Counted from the stretch's first letter, positions 38,232-48,368 are shown. The stretch: 64,000 bases of DNA from Promethearchaeota archaeon (GCA_019058365.1 JAHPZE010000013.1:49231-113230); one strand, 5' to 3'. Program-made: numbers and translations. Notes: generated from the letters alone by a model not told the origin.

Positions 38232-39803
38232 ATGAAAAACTTTATACTAAATGAGTTTTTAGAACTGAAATTAGAGAACCAAAAAACCAATATTTACGTG
38301 GATGGTGAACTGTTTATGCAATGTAAAAAATTAATTTTAAATATTTATCCTTGGAATGAGGAATTTGACAAAATAAAATCAATTGATGCTGCTGCTCTGG
38401 TAAATGATAAATTTTCGCAAGAGAATGGAAGTACAACAAATCATTTGCTTTCGCCAGAAGAGGAATTTAAAGGTCACTGCTCCAATTTACAGGTTTGGGT
38501 TGAAAATGATTATAACACTAATCTGCTTCATAGTAATTTAGCATTTCCACTATTAAAACGGCTTACTGAGGTTGGGGATCAACAAGCACGACGTGTGTTT
38601 AAGGACGAGGTATTTAAACGATTTTCTACAGGTGAAGAAACAGCTATAGTATCTCTTATTGAATCAGATTACTTGAGCAGGGATGAAAATGAATATTTAC
38701 TTGAGGATCCTAAAATAACTCAAAATCTTTTAACGGTATTTAAAAGTGAAAATTTTCACTATAGAAATACAATATTAAATTTTGTTAAAAAACTTGGAAA
38801 TAGCCATAATTTCATTATTCGTAATTTTTCTGAAATTGCAGTTAATTTTAGTACGAGAGAGTTGTCGACTTTGCTAAATTATTTGCGGGTAGACCTTAAT
38901 TTTCAAGAATATAATACATTTTTAGAGAATAATTTAATTTCATTTTTAATAAAAAAATACAAAGATTTATCGTCTGCTAACCTTGATGGTATAAACTTAT
39001 TATTAGATGTAATTGGAGAAAAAAATTTTCCTAATATTAAATTTGAGGAGAGACGTATTGATTACGGACTATTTAATTATGAAGTTAAAGAATTTTATAA
39101 ACGGAAAAACATTAATTTTGGATTAAAGGAAGATCCCAATGGGAATTTAGCGTTCAGAATCAGGCCATTCAATAAATTATATTCGTATGAATTGCACTTT
39201 ATGTTGGGTAGATGGATAACTTCTAAAGAAGAACTTCAACTACTCTACAACATAAAAAATGCGCTTTTTGGAAATGAGGAAATTATTATCAAAAAAATTA
39301 AATTGAATGTTTTTATACATCAGGAGTATGATGAAGATGATGATTTTTATGATGAAGAATTTAAAAATAAAAATGAAATTCAGATTTTTGTTTTAAAATT
39401 AAATCATGACTTAAATGTAGAAAAATTTGAAAAAAATATTGAATTATTATTACAAACTAGCATGGAAATGAGCGAGAAAATCATAATTTTATATAAAATC
39501 GTCAGAAACTATTATTTATCAAAAATACGTGATACAGAGACGAGAATTATTGAAAAAGATTTGTTTTTTTACAAACTTGTCGATTATTATAAGAAACACG
39601 GTTATGACGTTATTTTAGAATTTAATTACCTAAGAATTTTTAAAATACGGGAAAAAAATAAAAATTTTTATATATATTTTAATAATTCAGAAATGCTGAT
39701 AGAAATAAAAAAAATTTTTTTTTCTAGTGAGACTGATTTGTTAATCCAGCGTATTCACCATAATAATAATAACATTTTCATTACAGTAAACTTTGACTCC
39801 TGA
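38232..39803 (+). CDS. 523-aa protein with Asgard-type N-terminal module
   Basis: The first ~140 residues (start MKNFILNEFLELKLENQK; then KSIDAAAL, EEEFKGHCSNLQVWVENDYN, LLHSNLAFPLLKRLTE and ARRVFKDEVFKRF) form a module that I associate with many Lokiarchaeia proteins of unknown function, often joined to different C-terminal parts. The remaining part is mixed alpha/beta, includes an acidic stretch (EYDEDDDFYDEEF), and has no motif that I know. No operon partner is adjacent. Promoter DNA upstream is nearly pure A/T. The lineage link is from memory. Confidence 0.7.
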   Translation: MKNFILNEFLELKLENQKTNIYVDGELFMQCKKLILNIYPWNEEFDKIKSIDAAALVNDKFSQENGSTTNHLLSPEEEFKGHCSNLQVWVENDYNTNLLHSNLAFPLLKRLTEVGDQQARRVFKDEVFKRFSTGEETAIVSLIESDYLSRDENEYLLEDPKITQNLLTVFKSENFHYRNTILNFVKKLGNSHNFIIRNFSEIAVNFSTRELSTLLNYLRVDLNFQEYNTFLENNLISFLIKKYKDLSSANLDGINLLLDVIGEKNFPNIKFEERRIDYGLFNYEVKEFYKRKNINFGLKEDPNGNLAFRIRPFNKLYSYELHFMLGRWITSKEELQLLYNIKNALFGNEEIIIKKIKLNVFIHQEYDEDDDFYDEEFKNKNEIQIFVLKLNHDLNVEKFEKNIELLLQTSMEMSEKIIILYKIVRNYYLSKIRDTETRIIEKDLFFYKLVDYYKKHGYDVILEFNYLRIFKIREKNKNFYIYFNNSEMLIEIKKIFFSSETDLLIQRIHHNNNNIFITVNFDS

Positions 39804-39954
39804 TAAGAAATTTTCTCTTTATATTTAATTTAGCAAAAAACTTTATAAATCAACTTACGATAAAAACAAAAAACAACATAAAAATAAAAAATATCCCCAT
39901 AGATTAGCAATTTAAACTTATATACTTTTTGCATTTTATATATAATTATAAATT

Positions 39955-41739
39955 ATGATAAATAAATTAGAACAATTTTAAAAAAAAAATATACTTCCTT
40001 TAGGTATTGAACCATCTGAGTATAGAGATAAATTTCTCTCTTCATATCCATTTCTTCCAGATGTTATCGATTGTCTTTATCACAAATGGGGAAGTTTTCC
40101 GAATTTTCAAAGAACTAGAGGTGTCTTAAGATTTTTATCTTTAGCAGTATACTGTTTAAGAGAAAAAAACATAGAATACATAACTTTAGCCGATTTTGAC
40201 CTAAAATTTCAGGATCTCAGAAGAGAACTAATAAAAAATATTGGAAATGAATATGATAGTATTATTTCTGCTGATATTACTGATAACAATTCTGGATCCA
40301 AAAAAGTAGATATTTCATTAGGGGAAAGTTATAAAGGACTTCAACTTGGGACTAGATGCTCAACTGCTATATTCTTGTTTTCATTTTCAACTGGAAAAGA
40401 AAATGGGGCAAATTTTAAAGAAATGAAGAGATCCTCTACTATTTCTTCAATTCCTTCGAGTATTGTTTCAGAAGCTGTAGATATGTTAAAAAATGAAAAA
40501 CTCTTTTATATAGAAGAGCAAGCAGGTAGAATTTTCTTCAAAAATACACCAAATCTCAATAAAATTATTATAAATAAGACAGAAAATGTCGAGGATAACG
40601 AAATATTAAACGAAGAAAAGCAACACCTTATATCTTCAATCAAGAAAGGGAATTTTAACAAAATCTATATTTGGCCTACTGAATCTAAAGATATTGATGA
40701 TAATCAAAATTTAAAATTGATTATTCTTGAAAAGAAAGATAGTGAATTTATGAATTCCATTATTGAAAACAAGGGAACAATACCTCGAGTATATAGAAAT
40801 ACACTATTTTTTCTCTCACCATTAGAAACAAAAAGATTAGAATTATTTTTTACCATAAAAAGAAAAATTGCGCTAGAACAAGTACAAAAAGATACTTCAT
40901 TAAAATTAAATCAGCAGGAAAAGAAAAATATTTCTGATTCTATAAAAGTACAAAAGGAAACCATAATGACAAAAATCAACGAAACTTATAGGATTTTAAA
41001 TATCCCTTCGAAAAATATAATTGAAGATGTTGATCTTGGAATACCTACATATGGAGAAACTATGAACCTAACAAGAGATGTTTATGATAAATTGAAATCA
41101 GAAGGAACAATCATTGAAAAAATGGTTCCATTAGGCGTTAAAGAGAAATATCTTAAGGGAAAAGAATTTGTTTCCACTAAAAATATTCATGATAATTTCT
41201 TAAAAACATTAGGAGAAAACAGATTGGTGGATCAGAGTGTTTTGGAAAACTCAATAAAAGAAGGTGTTAAACAAGGATTATTTGGCTTAGGTATAGTTGA
41301 AGAGGATAAAACCAAACCTATTTATTGGAAACAAAAATGTGATGTCGGATTCAGTGAAAATGAAATATTAATTATTCCAGAATTTTGCGAAAAATATTTT
41401 AAGGAATTAGAAGAAATTGAAAAAGTTGAAAAAGAAAAGGAAATAACTATTGAGAGTAAAATAACTGAAAGTATTCCAGAACAAACAATATCTGAATCTG
41501 AAGTAAAGGAGGAGGATAAAAAAATTCTAACTGAAAAATCAATTTTAAAAATGAATATTCCAAAATTCATTATTCCTAAGGGAAGAGTCTCAGCTTTAAT
41601 GGGATTATTGAATTATATCCAAACAAAATTTGATAAAATAGAAATTGAAATAGATGCTTCTGATGGGACAATTGAAGAAGGAGAGTACGAAGATAATGTA
41701 AAAGAAGCCTTAAAACAATTAGGAATAAATATTAAATAA
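39955..41739 (+). pseudogene. C-terminal remnant of a DUF499-family ATPase
   Basis: The open frame from 39982 begins LPLGIEPSEYRDK and contains the DUF499 signature YPFLPDVIDCLYHKWGSFP and FQRTRGVLRFLSLAVY. It ends with the family's C-terminal IPKGRVSALMGLLNYI. The N-terminal P-loop half is absent. An ATG at 39955 in the same frame is followed by seven codons and an in-frame TAA (39979-39981) beside a run of A, so no complete start exists. A TTG at 40375 could give a shorter product. DUF499 ATPases are large partners of DUF1156 methylases in defence loci; no such methylase is here. Most likely it is a decayed module, though a truncated product may still be made. Confidence 0.72.
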
Positions 41740-41956
41740 AATTTTCTTTTATTTAAAGTTTTAATTTATGATAAAGTAATCAATAAACTAAATTTCAATT
41801 CTTTTTTTGATTTATTTTACCATATGATAAATCCAAATAATCGGATCAAAAGTTTAAAAAAGGAGAGAAACAATTCAATACTATAAAAAGAATGAAAAGA
41901 ATCCAAATTAATAAAAGTATCTTTTTAATTATCCGAGCATTAAATCACAAAATTAA

Positions 41957-42856
41957 TTAGAATAAAATTAAGGATTTTTCTCTATTTTTACATAGCAATA
42001 ATAACATAAAATGAGCTTTATTCCTCGTTAAAATATTACGATTTTGTTTGATAACTGAAGAAATATAGAGATCACCTAATTTTTTACAATCTCTAATTCC
42101 TATTTTATAATTTTTATCATGTACAATATTCTGTAAAGCCGTAATTAATTTTTTATCATAATTAGTTATATTTTTTGTTTTACTTAATTCAAGATATTTT
42201 TCCAATATTTGAACAATAAATTCTTGGTTTATATGTACAAAACTTAAGATTTTTTTTCCAATATCCGAACAGATCTGTGAACAAGTACTTTTCTCATTGA
42301 TAGCAAACTCATCATTTTCAGCATCATAAAAGTATTCCCAATTACATAATAAACACTCAAAATCATTTAAAATATTATAATTTGTTAAATCATCATAGAC
42401 ATTTTTAAGCTTTATTTTAAAATCCCAAATTAATGTTTTCAGTCTATCGATTAAAATTTCCTTTATATTTTCACTATTATTAAGACCTTTAACCATAATT
42501 TCCATAGTTTTTTTTTGATACTCTTCTAACATTCTTTCATAAATTATCCTCATCCTCCCAAATTGTTGTTCTCTTCGATGATATTTCCGAGAAATCTCTT
42601 CTAATAATTCTGGAAAGATTTTAACTATGAATAATTCCTTTTCTTGAATTTTAATTATTAATAATTTATAGATTTCAATAAAGCGGAAGAAATCCAAAAA
42701 AATATTCCTGAATTCATATCGAATAATACTTGTAATATGTATTTTTTCATATGATATGATTTGTTTTCTGATCTTTCTTGAAGTATTAGAATTCCCAAAA
42801 TAGAGATGAATTAAAGCAGAAGTATCTAATATTAAATCCAAATTGTCATTCTCCAT
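41957..42856 (-). CDS. PIN-domain nuclease-like protein (last gene of the four-gene cassette)
   Basis: The 299-aa protein has a PIN pattern: D11 in LILDTSALI, E48 in ITSIIRYEF, D262 in KLGDLYIS, and a closing T277-R-N279-KAHF where most PIN domains have T-x-D-x-x-F. A helical insert of about 150 residues with four Cys (ECLLC and CSQIC) separates the halves; it could bind metal. Three of four acidic positions are present. It lies 10 bases after the Panacea-like gene on the same strand. No small VapB-type antitoxin precedes it, so it is not an ordinary VapC and probably serves the cassette as an RNase effector (inference). Confidence 0.75.
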   Translation of the reverse strand: MENDNLDLILDTSALIHLYFGNSNTSRKIRKQIISYEKIHITSIIRYEFRNIFLDFFRFIEIYKLLIIKIQEKELFIVKIFPELLEEISRKYHRREQQFGRMRIIYERMLEEYQKKTMEIMVKGLNNSENIKEILIDRLKTLIWDFKIKLKNVYDDLTNYNILNDFECLLCNWEYFYDAENDEFAINEKSTCSQICSDIGKKILSFVHINQEFIVQILEKYLELSKTKNITNYDKKLITALQNIVHDKNYKIGIRDCKKLGDLYISSVIKQNRNILTRNKAHFMLLLLCKNREKSLILF

Positions 42857-42866
42857 TGTATAATGC

Positions 42867-44024
42867 TTATAAATTTACTTTTTGACTGATCTCATCTTCT
42901 TTTTCATCGTCTTCTGTAAAATCTTTACCATATTCAAGATAGTCTTTATTTTTTCCCCTCTTCAGAGTTAAATCTTTTTCATATTCTAAAATAAATCTTA
43001 AAATTTCTTCTTCTGTTGCGCTAGTTTTCTGTAGTATCGTGAATGTATCCTCAGGCGTATAGAAAGAGTTATAATTTTGAAATAATTGAGACGTTAATGA
43101 AACAAAAATATTACGATCTGAAGGACTTTCTAAAGGCCAATCTAGACTTAGAGATTTTAAAAGATATATTAAAACTGAAATTATAATCTCATTATCCCAT
43201 TTATTATTCAAGTTCTTTAATAATAAGTCTAATAATGATAACTTCAATTTATGAAATTTTTTATCTTTTAGGCTGATCTGATCTATATTATGGATGATAT
43301 TTTTTGTAATTATAAATTTATTATTTTTTATACCTAACTGTAAATTGGAGAATAATTCCTTGAATATGGAGTTATCAGCAGTAGTCTCAGTTATATTAAA
43401 GACTTTCAAGATTGCTTCCACATAATCAAGAAAAACATTTAAATAGCGAACTCGAAGTTCTTTAAAAATATTTATAATCTTAATTTGTAATTGTTTTTTA
43501 GATAAATTGAAAATCTTATCCTTTATTCTACTATTTTCTGTAAAATCTTCTCTAATATAATAAACAAATTGATTCAATACATTGTTATCGTGATTAGGGA
43601 AGAGTTTGCATATTCTTTCTATTAACTCGATTTTATATTCTGGCTTTTCTGGAATAAGTTTTTCTTCAATCATTTGAATTATTCCTTTTTCATCTTCTTC
43701 TAGAATCTTAATCTTAAATATGGGACTTGAATATTCTTCAATCCATTTTTCTTCCACTTCAATAAACTTGTAATTTTTTAACGTACTAATTAATAATTCA
43801 TATTCATCATAATCAATTGTAGGCCCATAATTATAAGGAAAAAAATCTAAATTCAGATCAGATTCTTCATTAATCGGAATAATTTTTTCAAAAACAAATA
43901 ATAATTTTATTAATCGAGTTTTTAAAGTATAGTAATTTTCAGAATAATATAGAATAAGAAGGATTAATTCCTCATTTTCAATTATCTCCTTAGATCTAAA
44001 ATCATTATCTTCCATTTCTTTCAC
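42867..44024 (-). CDS. Panacea/DUF4065-like N-terminal domain, helical C-terminus
   Basis: Residues ~15-110 follow the SocA/Panacea (DUF4065) layout: LILLILYYSENYYTLKTRLIKLLFVFEK, then FPYNYGPT and a helix pair ending LKNYKFIEVEE. Such domains act as antitoxins or protease adaptors. The remaining ~270 residues are helical and not recognised, and the C-terminal tail is charged. The gene begins 2 bases after the 446-aa gene and ends 10 bases before the PIN gene. A role as neutraliser or regulator of the cassette's nucleases is plausible. The match is by eye. Confidence 0.6.
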   Translation of the reverse strand: MKEMEDNDFRSKEIIENEELILLILYYSENYYTLKTRLIKLLFVFEKIIPINEESDLNLDFFPYNYGPTIDYDEYELLISTLKNYKFIEVEEKWIEEYSSPIFKIKILEEDEKGIIQMIEEKLIPEKPEYKIELIERICKLFPNHDNNVLNQFVYYIREDFTENSRIKDKIFNLSKKQLQIKIINIFKELRVRYLNVFLDYVEAILKVFNITETTADNSIFKELFSNLQLGIKNNKFIITKNIIHNIDQISLKDKKFHKLKLSLLDLLLKNLNNKWDNEIIISVLIYLLKSLSLDWPLESPSDRNIFVSLTSQLFQNYNSFYTPEDTFTILQKTSATEEEILRFILEYEKDLTLKRGKNKDYLEYGKDFTEDDEKEDEISQKVNL

Positions 44025-44026
44025 CT

Positions 44027-45367
44027 TTAGCTAATTTCTTTAGAAATTTTAGGATATTTTTTTATGAAATCATCTAGATCCATAAAAATTAAGTTATTAG
44101 CTGTCTCAAAATTATGAATTTTTCTATATTTTGCTTGAAGTCTTTTTGACATTTTGCGTCTATACTTTTCTTCATCTTTTACTTCTCTTTTTGGGGAAAT
44201 TTCCTCGGAAAATTCATCATCTTCTTCGATTCTTTTTAAATGATATAAGTCTAGAGCTTTTTTATAAGTATGAATCCCATAATTAGTACAGATACTGCAA
44301 TTGCATTGAAATTCGGCATTTAAATCACCTTTTGAGAGATCTATATCATTTTTATGCTTTATATCTTTCGGATCTAAAATATTTCTTGTTCTTTTTGGTT
44401 TAGCGTATCTCCGAATATTAATATTATACCCTGAATATGCATCTTCGCGAAAAATAATCGAGACACTACTTAATTCTTTTTTATATTTCTGAAGTTGTTT
44501 TAATCCAACATATTTAATGAGAACATGATACTTTTTGCTCAATTCACCTATAATATTAAAATATAATTGTTCATTTTCCCTTGTACTATAAAGTTCATTA
44601 GAATCAATTACCCATATCAATATTTTTTTAAAATTCGTTAAATAATTTAATTGGGTTCTATAAAACTGATTCATTTCCCTTACATCTTTAGTCATTACAG
44701 TTAAAGGATATATGAGTTCTTCTCTTCTACTATTTCTACAAAAATTAACAAGGTGATTATTTATTTTGGTTATTGAATCTTGAATAGGTTTAAAATAAGG
44801 ATCTTTTAATTCTTCAATTTTGTAATTCGCAATTAAAGGTACTTCAAGTCCAAGAATATTTGTTTTACTTCGATTAGATTGAGTCATAAATCGCTCTATC
44901 CCTTCAAATTCTAAATACTTTTTGGCTTTAGAATAATATTCTAGAATTTCTCTAAAGTAAGTCAAACAGTATTTCTTATTTTCCAGCTTTTTTATTTCTT
45001 TTATTTTTTCTTCGTTATTCTTCAAAATTGAATTAAAAAATTCTTTTTCTTCTTCAAATTTCTTTTCAGATATAAGATTTTTTCTCAGTTTTTCTTCAAG
45101 TCCTCTTAAAGTTAATTTATTTAAACTAGGTGAGTGATAATCAGGTCTATTAAATCTTTTATTAAAATCGTAAGTTAAGATTATATTTTTCTTCAGAGAC
45201 TTTACAGTATTGAGATAATTTGTAGATTTTTTACTAAAAGCTGTTTTTTTTTTATTTAATTGAATATTATCTAAAAATAAGTAAAATCCCTTACAATTAC
45301 TATGAGAAAAGCTATCATTTAAATCTGCTAGATCTGTTGGTGAGTTTAATCTATAAAAAATATCCAT
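44027..45367 (-). CDS. 446-aa protein with C-x-C-x2-C cluster, unknown
   Basis: The N-terminal ~150 residues are partly coiled coil. From about residue 165 strands and helices alternate (ILGLEVPLI, EELIYPLTVMTKD, KKILIWVIDSNEL, YHVLIKYVGLKQL, VSIIFRED), like half of a TIM barrel. This is followed by C355-x-C357-x2-C360 with His soon after. Barrel then CxCx2C recalls tRNA-guanine transglycosylase and the DNA-modifying DpdA enzymes, but the catalytic motifs are not clear and the His spacing differs, so this is only a hypothesis. It is the second gene of the cassette, 43 bases after the nuclease-like gene and 2 bases before the Panacea-like gene. Confidence 0.6.
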   Translation of the reverse strand: MDIFYRLNSPTDLADLNDSFSHSNCKGFYLFLDNIQLNKKKTAFSKKSTNYLNTVKSLKKNIILTYDFNKRFNRPDYHSPSLNKLTLRGLEEKLRKNLISEKKFEEEKEFFNSILKNNEEKIKEIKKLENKKYCLTYFREILEYYSKAKKYLEFEGIERFMTQSNRSKTNILGLEVPLIANYKIEELKDPYFKPIQDSITKINNHLVNFCRNSRREELIYPLTVMTKDVREMNQFYRTQLNYLTNFKKILIWVIDSNELYSTRENEQLYFNIIGELSKKYHVLIKYVGLKQLQKYKKELSSVSIIFREDAYSGYNINIRRYAKPKRTRNILDPKDIKHKNDIDLSKGDLNAEFQCNCSICTNYGIHTYKKALDLYHLKRIEEDDEFSEEISPKREVKDEEKYRRKMSKRLQAKYRKIHNFETANNLIFMDLDDFIKKYPKISKEIS

Positions 45368-45410
45368 TTTTGTATTTATTTTTTTTTAATATTAATGTAT
45401 TTTTGTTAAT

Positions 45411-45851
45411 TTAAGAATAAGGTGTTAAACAATATTTTAGTGTTTTTGGATACATATTTCGTATTTTTTCATAGATACATTGATATTTGCTATAGTTTAA
45501 CAAATTATTTTTTTTCGGTAGAATTTTTTGTGCATAATCATCATCATAAATTATTATTAAACCAATACCATATTTAGCAAACTCCTCGATATTTACATTT
45601 TTCTCAAACTTATAATATAACGCTAATGAATTATAAGGAACTAATATTCTATTTCCTAAACATTGCTTCAAACCTAGTTTCCAATTACTAATCTTAAATT
45701 CTATTCCATGGAAAGGGTATTTTGATTCAAAATTAATTTCAATGATGTCTATTTTTTTCTGTCGGTATCCTTTTTCTCTTACGATGATATAATTTGATTC
45801 TTCCTTATTTCTTATTTCGAAGTAGTTGTTAACTAAATCTGTTTCTTTCAT
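45411..45851 (-). CDS. PD-(D/E)XK nuclease-like protein (first gene of the cassette)
   Basis: The 146-aa protein has the core of a PD-(D/E)XK fold: D35 in KIDIIEIN, a strand pair, E51-F-K53 in GIEFKISNW, then Q63 in GLKQ at the start of the next helix, as in restriction- and RecB-like nucleases. The length is that of a single minimal domain. It opens the four-gene minus-strand operon. The ATG at 45851 has an AT-rich promoter region upstream but no Shine-Dalgarno site, fitting a short-leader or leaderless transcript. Confidence 0.65.
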   Translation of the reverse strand: MKETDLVNNYFEIRNKEESNYIIVREKGYRQKKIDIIEINFESKYPFHGIEFKISNWKLGLKQCLGNRILVPYNSLALYYKFEKNVNIEEFAKYGIGLIIIYDDDYAQKILPKKNNLLNYSKYQCIYEKIRNMYPKTLKYCLTPYS

Positions 45852-46784
45852 TAAATATATATATAATTTTATTTTATTTAATATTCTGTTGAATTTTTTA
45901 TGAATATTTTTTCCTTAGATGTATATCAATCTTTAAAAGCAAGTTTGAGGATATCACTCCAATTGTTAATTCTAAAAAGCTTCCATCTTCCAAGTCTATT
46001 ATTAATGTAGATCCCTTTTATTATTGAAACCGGAGATTAAGCATTATGAATTGAAGAATATATTCCTTAAAAAAAAAAAATTCAAGACCTTGGTAAAATT
46101 AGTGAAAAAACGATTGCCACAAACAATTCAATTGGTGATTTTGAATTGGAAATTCGGGAATTTATCGAAAAAAAACAACTTAGAGAGAGATCAATTTTTT
46201 CTTGAATCATCTTATAATAAAAATCTAATGAACAACAGATGTTTATCATTCCTAGTTTAACATGATAATCATAAGAGCAACTGATAAGATAATTCCCTTT
46301 TGGCGAAAATTTAACATTATTTACATAACCCCATCCTTCCCCATTTTTCCAGAATAGAGTTTGTAAGAGCTTAGATGACTTTTACATATCTAAATGTTCT
46401 TTACAAATCGTCTACAGAAGACTTATTTTAAATGTCAAGCTTCCATCAGCTTCATAACAGGTATCAAATCTCTCTGTTTGGTCACCCATTAAATATTCAT
46501 AATATTCTGTTTCATATCATCCACATGGGACTTTATTTGAAGTTCAAAATCCATCATAAAATCCATCATAAATCTTTAGATAAATTTATTGAAATAATAC
46601 AAAATGATAATTTAAACAATATCTAAACCGTTTCTATTATAATTAATAAGATATTTCTAAAAATTATATTATTAAATTTTATAAATGCTTTTTAATATAT
46701 ATTTAAAATTTATGTATATTTTTATAAATTTATTTTTTTATAATATAGATTTATATTAATAATATAATACTATATTATTATATT
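45852..46784. other. 933-bp decay zone between the cassette and the HNH gene
   Basis: No intact gene is supported here. The minus strand holds several protein-like scraps broken by stops: one at about 45930-46020 (reads like STLIIDLEDGSFLE), a WD40-like fragment at 46262-46375, and one at 46430-46530 (reads like ERFDTCYEADGSLTF). Small open frames on the plus strand at 46024-46260 and 46432-46626 lie over these and have no family resemblance, so I do not call them genes. The last 150 bases before 46785 are almost pure A/T, with TATA-like boxes for the HNH gene. Confidence 0.55.
46262..46375 (-). pseudogene. WD40-repeat fragment
   Basis: Read on the minus strand, one frame gives KLLQTLFWKNGEGWGYVNNV then KFSPKGNYLISCSYDYHVKL, which is a single WD40 blade (V-x-x-V-x-F-S-P-x-G-x-Y-L-x-S-x-S-x-D). 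A stop interrupts the frame just before it and no start exists. It is the remnant of a larger beta-propeller protein. Confidence 0.55.
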
Positions 46785-48368
46785 ATGGATGATAAAAATA
46801 TACAAAAACACGACGAAGACCTACGTTGTAAAAAGCGAGAAGGTGGAGGGAGAAATGAGAATCCATGCTTTCCAGATTTAAATTCTGAGAGCGTTTTTAC
46901 CGTCAATCAATCCACAGAAGAATTTGAACCCTTTCAAGACGAATTAACATTGACCGATAAAATTAAAGAATATCTCAAGCAAGTTAACTGGAGTGATATA
47001 TCTAAGGATTGGAAGATTCAAGCTTATGTCGGTAGTGGATATAAGGCAATCACGTTAAATCCTTATCAAGATTGCTCAAAATTAAATCCTCTATACAAAC
47101 ACGAAAAGTGGTTAAAATGGGTTTATACCAATAAAGAGTTAAATCTGAATGATATTTCTATTGCCAAAATTTGTGGAAACTTAAATAATAAAACAATCGG
47201 TAATTGGCGTGAAAAGTTTGATATTCCTAGAAAAGAAATCGGAAATTATATCAAAAACGATTATAGATTTCTATATATGCCAAAAGAGTATAAACATCCT
47301 GAATTTAACCCAATAGGGGATAGAAGAATTTATCGACCAGAACATATTATTGTGATGGAAAATCATCTCAATAAAGTGCTTACATCAGAAGAGTTATCCC
47401 GGCACCCTTGTTTAATTAAAAATATTGGTAATTATTATATTAAAGATGGTAGTATCGTGCACCATATCAATCATAATAGGATAGACAATAGAATCGAAAA
47501 TCTTTGGTTATATAAAAATAAAAGGGAACATAATAACTCAAACATAAATAGATGTTTAAGTGGTTTAATTAAGTTAAGTCAAGTATCATTTTTTGAGGGT
47601 AATTATTATTTAAATTATGATTATGATTATCGAAATTTAAATCGTGAGAAAAAAAACGAAGTATTAAAACAAAAAACTCTCAATAATTATGAAGATTTGG
47701 ATAAAGTAAGAAAAGCAATTAAAAATATGGACTGGTCGGGTATGGACTGGAATATTGAATATAAGATAAGGAATAATGCTCCAATTGAAAAAATACAACT
47801 AAATCCAAAAGAAGATTGTTCAGAAAAGAATCCACTATATCGACACAAAGGATGGGTCGAGCGTATTGTTCGAGATAAAAGATTTAATCTTACAGATAGT
47901 AGATTAAGTGAATTATGTGGGATTTCAGAAAGAACAGCGCGTAGATATCGTAAGGGAAAACATAGTATTCCTGCAAAATATAGAGGTTTTGATAGATACA
48001 TAGGAAAAAATACCAGTGGTAAAAAAATAATTTATATAAAATTAGATAAAAGCTATGGAAATCCTTTTGCCATAGAAAAAGTAAATTCTATTCAAATGAG
48101 GGAACATCGTTACATCATGGAAAAGCATCTGGTGCAAGAACCCGAATTAAATAAAGATTATCTTATTAATGGCAAGTATTTAAAGCCAGATTGTCATGTT
48201 CATCATATTAACCTTGATAAGTTGGATAATAGGTTAGAAAATCTTTATCATTGTAAAAATTCTTCTGAACATAACACAGTCCACTTATCATTAATTAAAC
48301 TCATCGATGAAATGATGAAATCAAGTTTAATAATCTTCGAGAATGGAAAATACTTTTTAGATAATTGA
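46785..48368 (+). CDS. Tandem double-HNH endonuclease
   Basis: The 527-aa protein consists of two related modules (about residues 65-290 and 310-527). Each has a W-S entry, an LNPxxDCSxxNPLY(K/R)H segment, a helix-turn-helix-like stretch (ISIAKICGNLNNKTIGNW; SRLSELCGISERTARRY), then an HNH motif: H226-H-I-N followed by DNRIENLW and EHNNS; H473-H-I-N followed by DNRLENLY and EHNTV. Single-module versions resemble HNH homing endonucleases of phages and introns. A fused tandem pair suggests a two-site or pseudo-dimeric cutter. It stands alone with an A/T promoter. It may be a mobile endonuclease or a restriction-like effector. Confidence 0.85.
   Translation: MDDKNIQKHDEDLRCKKREGGGRNENPCFPDLNSESVFTVNQSTEEFEPFQDELTLTDKIKEYLKQVNWSDISKDWKIQAYVGSGYKAITLNPYQDCSKLNPLYKHEKWLKWVYTNKELNLNDISIAKICGNLNNKTIGNWREKFDIPRKEIGNYIKNDYRFLYMPKEYKHPEFNPIGDRRIYRPEHIIVMENHLNKVLTSEELSRHPCLIKNIGNYYIKDGSIVHHINHNRIDNRIENLWLYKNKREHNNSNINRCLSGLIKLSQVSFFEGNYYLNYDYDYRNLNREKKNEVLKQKTLNNYEDLDKVRKAIKNMDWSGMDWNIEYKIRNNAPIEKIQLNPKEDCSEKNPLYRHKGWVERIVRDKRFNLTDSRLSELCGISERTARRYRKGKHSIPAKYRGFDRYIGKNTSGKKIIYIKLDKSYGNPFAIEKVNSIQMREHRYIMEKHLVQEPELNKDYLINGKYLKPDCHVHHINLDKLDNRLENLYHCKNSSEHNTVHLSLIKLIDEMMKSSLIIFENGKYFLDN

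Noticed and set aside
46024..46260. 78-aa open frame on the plus strand
   Set aside because: Very basic, no family resemblance, lies in a decay zone opposite WD40-like scraps and lacks a Shine-Dalgarno site.
46432..46626. 64-aa open frame on the plus strand
   Set aside because: His/Ile-rich low-complexity product, opposite protein-like minus-strand scraps; probably chance.
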